Shown here: in pieces, positions 27,907 through 35,050 of the stretch
Layout: each line of letters begins with the position of its first letter
How positions within the stretch are numbered: the first letter of the stretch is position 1
From: an uncultured SAR86 cluster bacterium
GTDB taxonomy: Bacteria; Pseudomonadota; Gammaproteobacteria; Magnimaribacterales; D2472
Reading direction: 5' to 3'
Assembly: GCA_902610905.1 (NCBI GenBank)
Contig: CACLXS010000009.1
Coordinates: 1 to 43,022 of the forward strand
Length of the DNA: 43,022 nucleotides
Translations under genes and position numbers: made by a program
The notes under the pieces: generated by a model
The model's input: only the letters and a program-made list of their open reading frames with translations
The model's database searches: none
Told to the model about the DNA's origin: nothing

Positions 27907-28848
27907 TTAATCATTAATAAAATTAATTGTCTCTTCGCCAAATTCTTCCCACCAATTAAGGCCTAATTTATGAATTTTTTCTAAATTTTCATCAGAAGCG
28001 TCATCCAACATTTTATTAATGTTGCCTAATGGAGAATTAATACGAAGATAATTTTTGTCAATAATATCTGTTGCTATGTCGTTGTGAATTTCAGAATCAA
28101 GAACCATACCAATAATGTCATTTCTTAACCAACCAACACCACCCCACTTTGATGAATTCTCACCTTTAATTTTATTTTTGTTTTTGCCGGCACCAATACT
28201 AAGAACTTTTATAGTTTCAGCATTAAAATATTTTTTTGCCTTAATAAATCCTATTATTGAAGGGTTGTTTGTGACAACCCCTCCATCAATCATCCACGAG
28301 CCTGAGCTGATTTGATATGTTGGAAAATACATAGGTGCTGCACTTGATGCACAAACAGCATCTACAAAAGTAATATCAGGGGTTTCAAAGGAGGAGTGAA
28401 TAACATGTTCTCGCCTTTCTATGTCATAGCAAAGAGTTAATATAGGTTTGTGAGAATCACTTAAATTTTTATTTTTAAATAGTTCTTTTAATATCTCAAC
28501 TCTACCCTTAGTTTCATATCTAGGTCTTGCTTGTATCAATGATGCTTGATCCCAAAAAAAAGAAGTTTCCATGATTTTATCTAAGTATTCTTGCGACCAA
28601 TATTTTTTTACCTCTTTGGCACTTAAACCATCACAAGCAAAACATGCTGCATTTAGAGCGCCAGCACTAGTCCCAATAAACATATCAAATGTGTCAAAAA
28701 CTTTTTTTCCTGTCTCTTCTTCAAATTTTTTTAAAAAAACAATTCCAGCAATTGCTCTTACGCCTCCGCCATCAAATGAAATAATTTTTTTTTGAGGTTG
28801 TGTGACTTTTTTATGCTTAAGTGTGCTAAAAATACTGCTTATTTTCAT
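27907..28848 (-). CDS. Patatin-like phospholipase
   Basis: 313 residues. The oxyanion-hole motif FDGGGVRA is at 25-32, the nucleophile Ser61 in GTSAG (59-63), and the catalytic Asp188 in DGG (188-190), the Ser-Asp dyad of patatins. Members release fatty acids from membrane phospholipids or related lipids. There is no signal peptide, and the N-terminus is basic, so it is cytoplasmic or peripherally membrane-bound. It follows the rhodanese gene by 20 nt and belongs to the GMC oxidoreductase - rhodanese - patatin unit, which suggests lipid turnover; that link is inference. Confidence 0.92.
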   Translation of the reverse strand: MKISSIFSTLKHKKVTQPQKKIISFDGGGVRAIAGIVFLKKFEEETGKKVFDTFDMFIGTSAGALNAACFACDGLSAKEVKKYWSQEYLDKIMETSFFWDQASLIQARPRYETKGRVEILKELFKNKNLSDSHKPILTLCYDIERREHVIHSSFETPDITFVDAVCASSAAPMYFPTYQISSGSWMIDGGVVTNNPSIIGFIKAKKYFNAETIKVLSIGAGKNKNKIKGENSSKWGGVGWLRNDIIGMVLDSEIHNDIATDIIDKNYLRINSPLGNINKMLDDASDENLEKIHKLGLNWWEEFGEETINFIND

Positions 28849-28868
28849 AGATAACTTTTAGCTTATAT

Positions 28869-29180
28869 TTATTTAATAATTTTCAAGTTAAGTGTGTCAC
28901 TTGCCTGCTGAAGACTTCCCAAATTTTCTACGTTAACAAATCCCGCATTAACCAGTATTTCAGTTGCTCTTTGAGATCTATTCCCACTACGACAATAAAG
29001 ATATATTTTTTCAGTTTTATTAATATTGTTTTGAATACTTAAAATGTTTTGCCATTCAATATTAATAGCTTTATTTAAACGAGCAGATTGAAACTCTTCT
29101 GGAGTTCTAACATCAATGATTACCTCTGCAATTAAAAGACTTGAAGATATTAAAACGGAGAAAAGAAAATTTTTTATCAA
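28869..29180 (-). CDS. Exported rhodanese-like protein
   Basis: 103 residues with an N-terminal signal sequence (about 1-18) and a single rhodanese domain: VIIDVRTPEEF at 20-30 and the active-site Cys63 in YCRSGNRS. It resembles periplasmic PspE-type thiosulfate sulfurtransferases. The start codon is TTG at 29178-29180, which directly abuts the TAG stop of the GMC oxidoreductase, so translation is likely coupled; no in-frame ATG is available upstream of the domain. Confidence 0.88.
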   Translation of the reverse strand: MIKNFLFSVLISSSLLIAEVIIDVRTPEEFQSARLNKAINIEWQNILSIQNNINKTEKIYLYCRSGNRSQRATEILVNAGFVNVENLGSLQQASDTLNLKIIK

Positions 29181-30866
29181 CTATAGCCAATCCTGAATAA
29201 TCATATCTGATGCTTTTTCTCCAATCATAATTGTTGGAGCATTAGTATTTCCACCAATTAAAGTTGGCATAATAGATGCATCTACAACTCTTAACCCTTT
29301 AAGATTATGAACTTTTAATCTACTATCAACTACCGCCATCTCATCATTGCCCATCTTACATGTTCCGACAGGATGATAGACTGTATCTGCTGTTTCTCTA
29401 ATTGCCTTTTCTATATCTTCATCATCGTCTAAATCAATTGGTCTTAAAACATGCTTGCTTGTATATTTAGAAACAGGCTCTTTATTCATAATTTTCATCA
29501 TTTTTTTATATCCAGCAATCATGTCTTTTACATCATCTGGATGAGATAAAAATTTTGGATCTATCTTTGGATTATCTAGTGGGTCAGCTGAATTTAAAGT
29601 TACTTCACCTCTTGATTTTGGACGAAGTAAACAGGTGTGGCAACTAATGCCTGTTCCCCATATATGTTCCCTGCCATGATCAACGATCATTCCTGGTGAA
29701 AAATGCAACTGTGTATCTGGTATCTCAATATCATTTCTTGATCTAATAAATCCTCCTGCCTCAGCTACTGTTGATGTAAACATTCCTGTTTTTGTAAGGA
29801 TATATTTAAATAACTCATATGGGTATTTAAAAAACAAGGTTCCAATTGAGAAGCCAAAAAGTTTAATTGATTTATATTTATGTACAGTTACATAATCGAT
29901 ATGATCTTGAAGATTTTTTCCTACGCCCGGTAATTCTAATTTATGCTCAATGCCATGTTTTAATATTTCGTCTGCTGGGCCAATGCCTGATCTAAGCAAA
30001 ATTTGAGGAGAGCCAAAAGCTCCGGATGATAGTAAAACTTCTTTAGAAGCTTCAATAATAAACTCATTCCCTTCAGCATTAATGCAAAGAACACCAGTTG
30101 CTTTGCCATCAACAATATTTATTTTGTTAACATTTGTATCAGTTAAGACTGTTAGGTTGTCTCTTTCTAATGCTGGCACCAAATATGCTTTAGCAGTGCT
30201 ACATCTTTTACCGTTTTTTTGAGTGGTTTGATAATAACCAATTCCTTCCTGACTTTCGCCATTAAAGTCTTCGTTATGTCCAAAAATACTTGATCCAGTT
30301 TTAACAAAGTCATCTACAATTTTATTTTTGTGCCTGATTTTATCAACGTTTAATGGACCGCCTTGACCGTGAAAATCGTTATCAAAAATTTCATTGTTTT
30401 CACATTTTTTAAAATAAGGTAGAACTCTCTCAAAAGACCAACCCTCATTTCCTAACTCTGCCCAATGATCATAATCCCACTGATGACCTCTCACATATAA
30501 CATAGCATTGATAGAACTTGAGCCTCCTAATGTCTTACCTCTTGGTTGAAAGCCTCGCCTATGTTCCATAATCTCTGATTCGACTTCGTGTACACCACCA
30601 GCTGAATCAACTATAGAAGATGCTGGCTCAGTTATTGAAACTTGTTCAAATTCTTTTTGAGGCACTGTATTATAATTCCAGCTGTAGCTACTATTACCAC
30701 CTAAGAAAGCAAAACCAAGAGGAACTTTTAATCTCACGTCACTATCTTTTGAGCCTGCTTCAATCAAACAAACTCTAAAATTTGAATTAGAACTTAACCT
30801 ATTTGCTAAAACACACCCAGCTGAGCCTGCTCCTAAAATAATAAAATCGTAGCTTTTAGTTTCCAT
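29181..30866 (-). CDS. GMC-family oxidoreductase (choline/alcohol dehydrogenase-like)
   Basis: 561 residues, FAD-dependent. The Rossmann motif ILGAGSAGCVLANRL starts at residue 10. Signature 1 (RGKTLGGSSSINAM, 109-122), signature 2 (SSGAFGSPQILLRSGIG, 280-296) and the catalytic His498 (HPVGTCKMG) with Asn542 are all present. The family oxidises primary alcohols of many kinds. Compared with choline dehydrogenase there is an insertion of about 30 residues between the FAD lid region and signature 1 (roughly 73-103). The ribosome binding site GAGGAG lies 10 nt before the ATG. First gene of a probable operon with rhodanese and patatin; divergent from the membrane reductase. Confidence 0.92.
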   Translation of the reverse strand: METKSYDFIILGAGSAGCVLANRLSSNSNFRVCLIEAGSKDSDVRLKVPLGFAFLGGNSSYSWNYNTVPQKEFEQVSITEPASSIVDSAGGVHEVESEIMEHRRGFQPRGKTLGGSSSINAMLYVRGHQWDYDHWAELGNEGWSFERVLPYFKKCENNEIFDNDFHGQGGPLNVDKIRHKNKIVDDFVKTGSSIFGHNEDFNGESQEGIGYYQTTQKNGKRCSTAKAYLVPALERDNLTVLTDTNVNKINIVDGKATGVLCINAEGNEFIIEASKEVLLSSGAFGSPQILLRSGIGPADEILKHGIEHKLELPGVGKNLQDHIDYVTVHKYKSIKLFGFSIGTLFFKYPYELFKYILTKTGMFTSTVAEAGGFIRSRNDIEIPDTQLHFSPGMIVDHGREHIWGTGISCHTCLLRPKSRGEVTLNSADPLDNPKIDPKFLSHPDDVKDMIAGYKKMMKIMNKEPVSKYTSKHVLRPIDLDDDEDIEKAIRETADTVYHPVGTCKMGNDEMAVVDSRLKVHNLKGLRVVDASIMPTLIGGNTNAPTIMIGEKASDMIIQDWL

Positions 30867-30961
30867 GATTTAACAACTCCTCTATAAAGTTTATGATTTC
30901 ATCGTTAAGCTGTAAACTCAAATGTGTTGAAAAATTTACATACCATGTTCAAATAAATGTT

Positions 30962-31711
30962 ATGAATTATTTTTATATATTCATTCTATTTTGGGTTTTA
31001 GTTGCTTCTGTAACTTTTATCTATTTATTCTTTGTAAATGCCCCATATGGTCGTCATATGCAGCAAGGTTGGGGTAAAAGCATTTCAGCGAGGGCTGGAT
31101 GGGTAATTATGGAATCGCCTTGTGTGATTTTAATTATTATCTATGGGTTTTTGATGAAAGATAAATTATTGCTAGTACATGAAATTTTTCTATTGCTTTG
31201 GCTTTTACACTATGTACACAGGTCTTTTATTTATCCATTCTTAATAGATTTAACTAATCCAAAAATGCCAATAAGTATTGCTGCATCTGCATTTTTCTTT
31301 AATATAATTAATGTAAACGTTCAAGCTATTGGTATCTATTATTTTACTCAGTACCCCGCAAACTGGATTGTTAGTGAAGCATTTTTATTAGGAGTAATAA
31401 TATTTTTCATTGGTATGTTCATCAATATTAAATCTGACTATTTGATTATTTCTATGCGAAAAGAAAATGGACCTGGATATCATATGCCCAATAAATTTCT
31501 TCATAAATATATATCATCGCCTAATTATTTTGGTGAAATTATTGAATGGATAGGTTGGGCTATTCTTACTTGGAGTATCTCGGGGGTTGTTTTTGCTTTA
31601 TGGACAATTGCTAATCTAGTTCCAAGAGCGTTTGCACACCACAAATGGTATCAAAATAAATTTTCAGACTATCCTAAAAATAGAAAGGTTATTATTCCAG
31701 GAATTATTTAG
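30962..31711 (+). CDS. Steroid 5-alpha-reductase-like membrane protein
   Basis: About 249 residues from the ATG at 30962; an in-frame ATG at 30893 would add 23 residues of unlikely sequence. Several membrane spans are visible. The C-terminal region carries the family signatures: NAPYGRH near the start, ISSPNYFGEIIEWIGWA, and HHKWYQNKFSDYPKNRKVIIPGI at the end, which bind NADPH in 3-oxo-5-alpha-steroid 4-dehydrogenases and related isoprenoid reductases. In a bacterium the substrate may be an isoprenoid or steroid taken up from the sea; this is inference. It ends inside the stop region of the SDR gene (8-bp convergent overlap). Confidence 0.9.
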   Translation: MNYFYIFILFWVLVASVTFIYLFFVNAPYGRHMQQGWGKSISARAGWVIMESPCVILIIIYGFLMKDKLLLVHEIFLLLWLLHYVHRSFIYPFLIDLTNPKMPISIAASAFFFNIINVNVQAIGIYYFTQYPANWIVSEAFLLGVIIFFIGMFINIKSDYLIISMRKENGPGYHMPNKFLHKYISSPNYFGEIIEWIGWAILTWSISGVVFALWTIANLVPRAFAHHKWYQNKFSDYPKNRKVIIPGII

Positions 31712-32711
31712 CACCATCTAAGTCTAGTATTTGTTTAGCTACTTCTAATATGGAATCTTCGGCTGGTCGTGGACTCCAACCAAGGATATCTTTTGCATTG
31801 GTAGCATATTTAACACTTCTGACTCTTCCAATAAATGGTAAAGAAAATTTTAGCTCTTCATTAAATTTTGCTAAAACTGGTGTTATCCATGCAGGAATAT
31901 TTATTTTAGGAGCCTTCTTATATCCATTTGTTCTGAGAAGCTTGGCAACGTCTTTGTACCATAAATCTTTCTCAGATAACGCAAACCTTTTTCCATTGCT
32001 TTCAGGATTCTTCATTGCCAAAATGTGAGCTGCAGCTACATCTTTTACATCAACATAACCAAACTGCAAAGGAACAGAAACAGGCATTCTTCCAGTAACA
32101 ACCATTTCAATAGCTTTATTTGATTCACCTAAATCACCTGATAATGATGGGCCAATTACTAAAGCTGGGTTAATTACTGCTAGTTCAAAAGGGTTTTCTT
32201 CTTCTTTAATAAATTTCCATGCAGCCATTTCTGCCAAAGTTTTGCTTTTTGCATAGTGGTTAATTGTTTTTTTATCTGGATCTGACCAATCGCTTTCATC
32301 ATAATATTGTTTTAAAACAGTAGTTTCAAAAATTGCAGCTACAGATGAGGTTAAAACAACTTTTTTTACATTGTGCTTTTGAGCAAACTTCATAGCTCTA
32401 TTTACTCCAGCTACCGCTGGTCCAACAAAGAATTCCTCATCCTTGGTAGATATTGATATTGGTGAAGCAACATGTAATAAATAATCACAGCCAGCCATAC
32501 CCTCATCCCATCCCTCATCATCAGTTAAGTTAAAAGTAAAAAGATTTAAATGTTCAGTAGAAGTATTATTCTTTTGAAGAGCTTGAAAAACTTCTTCTTC
32601 TCTTTCGGGTGATCTAATAGATCCGTTAACTGCATATCCCTGTTTTAGCAACTGATCAATACAATGAAGTCCAATATACCCTGTTGCACCTGTGACTAAA
32701 ACTTTTTCCAT
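31704..32711 (-). CDS. Extended SDR, dihydroflavonol-4-reductase-like
   Basis: 335 residues. NAD(P)-binding GATGYIG (8-14), LTSSVAA (120-126) and catalytic Tyr153-xxx-Lys157 (NHYAKSK) mark an extended short-chain dehydrogenase of the dihydroflavonol reductase / 3-beta-HSD-like group. These reduce carbonyls or oxidise 3-beta-hydroxy groups on aldehydes, isoprenoids or sterols. An AAGGAG ribosome binding site is well placed. It is 28 nt downstream of the amidase gene on the same strand and probably in one transcript with it. Confidence 0.9.
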   Translation of the reverse strand: MEKVLVTGATGYIGLHCIDQLLKQGYAVNGSIRSPEREEEVFQALQKNNTSTEHLNLFTFNLTDDEGWDEGMAGCDYLLHVASPISISTKDEEFFVGPAVAGVNRAMKFAQKHNVKKVVLTSSVAAIFETTVLKQYYDESDWSDPDKKTINHYAKSKTLAEMAAWKFIKEEENPFELAVINPALVIGPSLSGDLGESNKAIEMVVTGRMPVSVPLQFGYVDVKDVAAAHILAMKNPESNGKRFALSEKDLWYKDVAKLLRTNGYKKAPKINIPAWITPVLAKFNEELKFSLPFIGRVRSVKYATNAKDILGWSPRPAEDSILEVAKQILDLDGAK

Positions 32712-32739
32712 TAGATACTCCTTATATTTATTAATAGGC

Positions 32740-34065
32740 CTATTTTTCTAAAGCTGCAGCAAAACTAATTATTTCTTTATCCGACCATGGTCTCCCAATT
32801 ATAGAAATACCTACTGGAAAATTATCTATTTTAAAATAAGGAATAGTTATGTGAGGTAACCCACCAAATGCAGCATATCCGCCATTTCCAAAAGACACTC
32901 CATTGTCAATAGCAGCTCCATCTCCACCTTCATAATCAATCTTCCATGCTGGACCTCTAGTAAGACCAATAAAAGCATCAACTTTATACTCATCCATTAA
33001 TGCAATAGTTTGATCTGTGACACTCTTTAAAATATTTTTCGCTGAAATATAATCATCATGCTTTTCGGCTGCTTCTAGAGAAGCATAAAATATCTCTTGA
33101 CCAAAAAAAGGCATTATTTTTTCAGAATTTTGATTATTAAAATCAATGATTTTTTTGAGAGTCTTTTTTGATTCTGCTGATTGAGCAAGATAGCTTTCTA
33201 AGCCGTATTTAAATTCGTATAATAAAATTAAGTATTCTTCCTCGGAAGGATATTCTCTATTGTCCTCAATAAAAACAATCTCTCCACCAAGTTTACTCAC
33301 ATCATCAATTAATTGATTTAAAAACCTTTTACCATATTTATTTTCAAAACCTGACCTTAAGAGACCAAAACGTATCCCATTTAAATTATTATGTTTTATG
33401 TTTTCCGCAAAATTAAAATCAAAATTATTTGGTATAAGTTGAGTTTTTGCATCCATTGGATCTGGTCCTGAGATAACTTGAAGAGTTTTGGCAACTATTT
33501 CCACCGATGTACCCATTGGTCCAGCAGTATCTTGAGAATTAGCGATAGGAATTATTCCTGATCTGCTAACGAGCCCTAAAGTAGGCTTCATACCAACTAT
33601 TCCAACTACTGAAGCTGGACATGAAATTGATCCATTGGTTTCAGTTCCTATTGCTATATCAACAATGCCAGTTGCAACAGCTACAGCAGAACCAGAGCTA
33701 GAACCGCAAGGATTATATTTAGAATTTAATGGATGTGTAGTCTGTCCATTTATACTCGACCAACCACTAACAGAATTTATTGACCTAAAATTTGCCCATT
33801 CAGAAAGATTAGCTTTTCCGTAAATGCGATAGTTTGCATTAATTAACTTTTCAATGATAAATGCATGTTTTTTTGCAATATTGCTTGATAAAGCTAAGGA
33901 TCCTGCTGATGTAACTTTACCTTTTATATCAATATTATCTTTTACAACAATCTTAATTAAATCTTCATTATCAGAAGTTTCGTATATTTCAATTAGTGCA
34001 TTATTAACATCTGATTGAATATAAGTTGTTATAAAAAATACAATTAGAAATAGAGGTTTATTCAT
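32740..34065 (-). CDS. Secreted amidase (amidase signature family)
   Basis: 441 residues with a signal peptide (about 1-18), so periplasmic or exported, which is less usual than the cytoplasmic GatA-type members. The Ser-cisSer-Lys triad is present: Lys42 in VVKDNID, the Ser cluster GSSSGS at 121-126, and nucleophile Ser146 in GTETNGSISCPA. The family hydrolyses amides of many sizes; the substrate is unknown. First gene of a likely two-gene unit with the SDR. The 5' region up to 34142 shows no clear promoter. Confidence 0.9.
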   Translation of the reverse strand: MNKPLFLIVFFITTYIQSDVNNALIEIYETSDNEDLIKIVVKDNIDIKGKVTSAGSLALSSNIAKKHAFIIEKLINANYRIYGKANLSEWANFRSINSVSGWSSINGQTTHPLNSKYNPCGSSSGSAVAVATGIVDIAIGTETNGSISCPASVVGIVGMKPTLGLVSRSGIIPIANSQDTAGPMGTSVEIVAKTLQVISGPDPMDAKTQLIPNNFDFNFAENIKHNNLNGIRFGLLRSGFENKYGKRFLNQLIDDVSKLGGEIVFIEDNREYPSEEEYLILLYEFKYGLESYLAQSAESKKTLKKIIDFNNQNSEKIMPFFGQEIFYASLEAAEKHDDYISAKNILKSVTDQTIALMDEYKVDAFIGLTRGPAWKIDYEGGDGAAIDNGVSFGNGGYAAFGGLPHITIPYFKIDNFPVGISIIGRPWSDKEIISFAAALEK

Positions 34066-34142
34066 TAAAAATTATCATGTAAAAAAACAATATATCTTTT
34101 TAGTTCTTATTAAGAGCTAAGTCAATTTATTACGCATTATAT

Positions 34143-34172
34143 AAAAAGAGAGCTAATTTTAGCTCTCTTTTT
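34143..34172 (-). terminator. Rho-independent terminator of the riboswitch/peptide unit
   Basis: A 12-bp perfect stem (34143-34154 with 34161-34172, loop AATTTT) with GAGAGCT core and flanking A/T, 12 nt after the peptide stop codon. Confidence 0.9.
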
Positions 34173-34184
34173 CAACCTTACTAT

Positions 34185-34349
34185 TTATAAATAATAAGGA
34201 AAAAATACATCCTTTTTAGGCTTAGACTTATGCTCAGTTTTATTTTGTGTGCGTAAGTTGTAATTTAGCTTGTTAATTGCAATTTGTAACATAACATTAC
34301 TGCCTATTTTAGGTGTGTTTTGTTTTTTGTGAATGTTTAAAGCATTCAT
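34185..34349 (-). CDS. 54-residue basic peptide downstream of tandem glutamine riboswitches
   Basis: An in-frame ATG at 34386-34388 would give 67 residues, but it lies inside the riboswitch. The ATG at 34347-34349 has an excellent GGAG ribosome binding site 5 nt upstream and is chosen. The peptide is strongly basic (many Lys, Arg, Asn, Gln), has no signal or membrane span, and ends aromatic (KKDVFFPYYL). No family is recognised. In cyanobacteria, the same RNA class controls short proteins, including the glutamine-synthetase inhibitor IF17, so a role in nitrogen control is an attractive but unproven idea; I see no obvious similarity to IF7/IF17. It is followed by a strong terminator, so it is a stand-alone output of the RNA. 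Confidence 0.75.
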   Translation of the reverse strand: MNALNIHKKQNTPKIGSNVMLQIAINKLNYNLRTQNKTEHKSKPKKDVFFPYYL

Positions 34350-34352
34350 AAC

Positions 34353-34370
34353 ATCTCCTTTTAAAAAGAT
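34353..34370 (-). promoter_or_regulatory. Hairpin that can mask the peptide's ribosome binding site
   Basis: On the minus strand ATCTTTT can pair with AGGAGAT (two G:U pairs), burying GGAG (34355-34358). It begins immediately after the last base of the proximal riboswitch, as expected of an expression platform. Confidence 0.5.
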
Positions 34371-34418
34371 GCGTTCCTTCGGCATCATTACCTACTTCCG
34401 TCTCTTTCGAGATGAACG
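34371..34418 (-). ncRNA. Glutamine riboswitch (glnA / Downstream-peptide motif), proximal copy
   Basis: Minus-strand RNA. P1 CGTTC pairs with GAACG; P2 TCTC/GAGA closes a GAAA tetraloop; the conserved CGGAAGTA follows; P3 GG/CC closes a variable loop; then the conserved GAAG leads into GAACGC. This matches the glnA-motif consensus known to bind L-glutamine. It ends 21 nt before the start codon. Confidence 0.88.
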
Positions 34419-34426
34419 ATGATAAT

Positions 34427-34472
34427 GCGTTCCTTCATCTTACGATTACTTCCGTCCCCTTAAGGATGAACG
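34427..34472 (-). ncRNA. Glutamine riboswitch (glnA / Downstream-peptide motif), distal copy
   Basis: Same conserved segments as the proximal copy (CGTTC, CGGAAGTA, GAAG, GAACGC), but P2 is TCCT/GGGA and P3 is ATC/GAT, so pairing is kept while the bases differ. The two copies are 8 nt apart. Tandem glnA RNAs are known from cyanobacteria and marine metagenomes. Confidence 0.87.
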
Positions 34473-34527
34473 ATTAAAAAATAGTAACAAAGAATATATA
34501 TATACAAACTATATATAAACCCGTGGT

Positions 34528-34537
34528 ACCCGGCTGG
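34528..34537 (-). repeat. Short piece of the dispersed leader repeat (copy D2)
   Basis: ACCCGGCTGG within GTGGTACCCGGCTGG, shared with copies A (35663-35672) and C (38695-38704). It lies upstream of the riboswitch, before an AT-rich stretch that probably holds its promoter. Confidence 0.5.
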
Positions 34538-34552
34538 AACTTTTGATTCTTT

Positions 34553-34654
34553 CTATGTGTTATCGCTATCTTTATATTCTAAATCAGATTTATCAAAAAT
34601 TTTTCTTTCAGATTTACCAAAGATTTTATAAATGAAATTTTTCAACCAACTCAT
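34553..34654 (-). CDS. Possible 33-residue small protein
   Basis: ATG at 34652-34654, stop TAG at 34553-34555. The sequence is MSWLKNFIYKIFGKSERKIF, then KSDLEYKDSDNT: an amphipathic basic first half and an acidic tail. A good GGAG ribosome binding site stands 5 nt upstream, within the shared GAGATGTTATGA start context also seen at 34349 and 37168. Its ATG overlaps, as ATGA, the stop of an upstream 22-codon frame. No family recognised. Confidence 0.5.
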   Translation of the reverse strand: MSWLKNFIYKIFGKSERKIFDKSDLEYKDSDNT

Positions 34655-34719
34655 AACATCTCCAAGTTAAAATAATATTTATCAATAATGCCATAAGAGT
34701 TTGTCAAAATAAAATGCAT
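34651..34719 (-). other. Possible leader peptide frame (22 codons)
   Basis: Begins MHFILTN, starts inside a copy of the dispersed leader repeat, and its TGA overlaps the ATG of the 33-residue frame. Copy C holds a related frame (MCFILTN). There is no protein-level support beyond that pair. Confidence 0.3.
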
Positions 34720-34725
34720 TGTTTA
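34690..34725 (-). repeat. Dispersed leader repeat, partial copy D1
   Basis: Shares the TTTGT-AAAATAAAA-GCATTGTTTA stretch with copy C (38599-38637). Lies between the 33-residue frame and the divergent gene at 34735. Confidence 0.6.
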
Positions 34726-34734
34726 GGATAGGTT

Positions 34735-35004
34735 ATGAAAAAAATATCACTATTACTATTTTCGCTACCATTAATAACTTTTGCAGAATCCATTTCAGAT
34801 AAAAGATTGGTATCTGAACTTTCTATAAATGAGTTAAAACAAATCGTTAGAAGCATTGTTGAAGAAAGTATTGAACAATGCGTTGTTACTGGAACTATGG
34901 AAGGAAGAGCTAAGGTTAATCTTAAAGTTGAAGGTGAAGTTATTGCAAAGATGGAATGTGAGTTCGAAAAACCAAAAAAATTAGAGGAAGTAAAAAAAGA
35001 TTAA
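34735..35004 (+). CDS. Small exported protein, unknown
   Basis: 89 residues with a clear signal peptide (about 1-17, cleaved after TFA). The mature 72-residue part starts helical (LVSELSINELKQIVRSIVEESIEQ) and continues as short strands (VVTGTMEGRAKVNLKVEGEVIAKMECEFE) with two cysteines (49 and 75), ending in a Lys/Glu-rich tail. It could form one disulfide in the periplasm. No family recognised. An AGGATAGG purine run just before the ATG is the likely ribosome binding site. It is divergent from the 33-residue frame and convergent with the cupin gene (46-bp gap, no clear hairpin). Confidence 0.65.
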   Translation: MKKISLLLFSLPLITFAESISDKRLVSELSINELKQIVRSIVEESIEQCVVTGTMEGRAKVNLKVEGEVIAKMECEFEKPKKLEEVKKD

Positions 35005-35050
35005 TTTAATCTCCATAAAAATTTATAAGAGGGAGAGTGCAACTAAAAAA

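Noticed and set aside
34350-34388. Longer 67-residue form of the riboswitch-controlled peptide
   Set aside because: Its start lies inside the conserved riboswitch core and has no separate ribosome binding site; the ATG at 34349 has a strong one.
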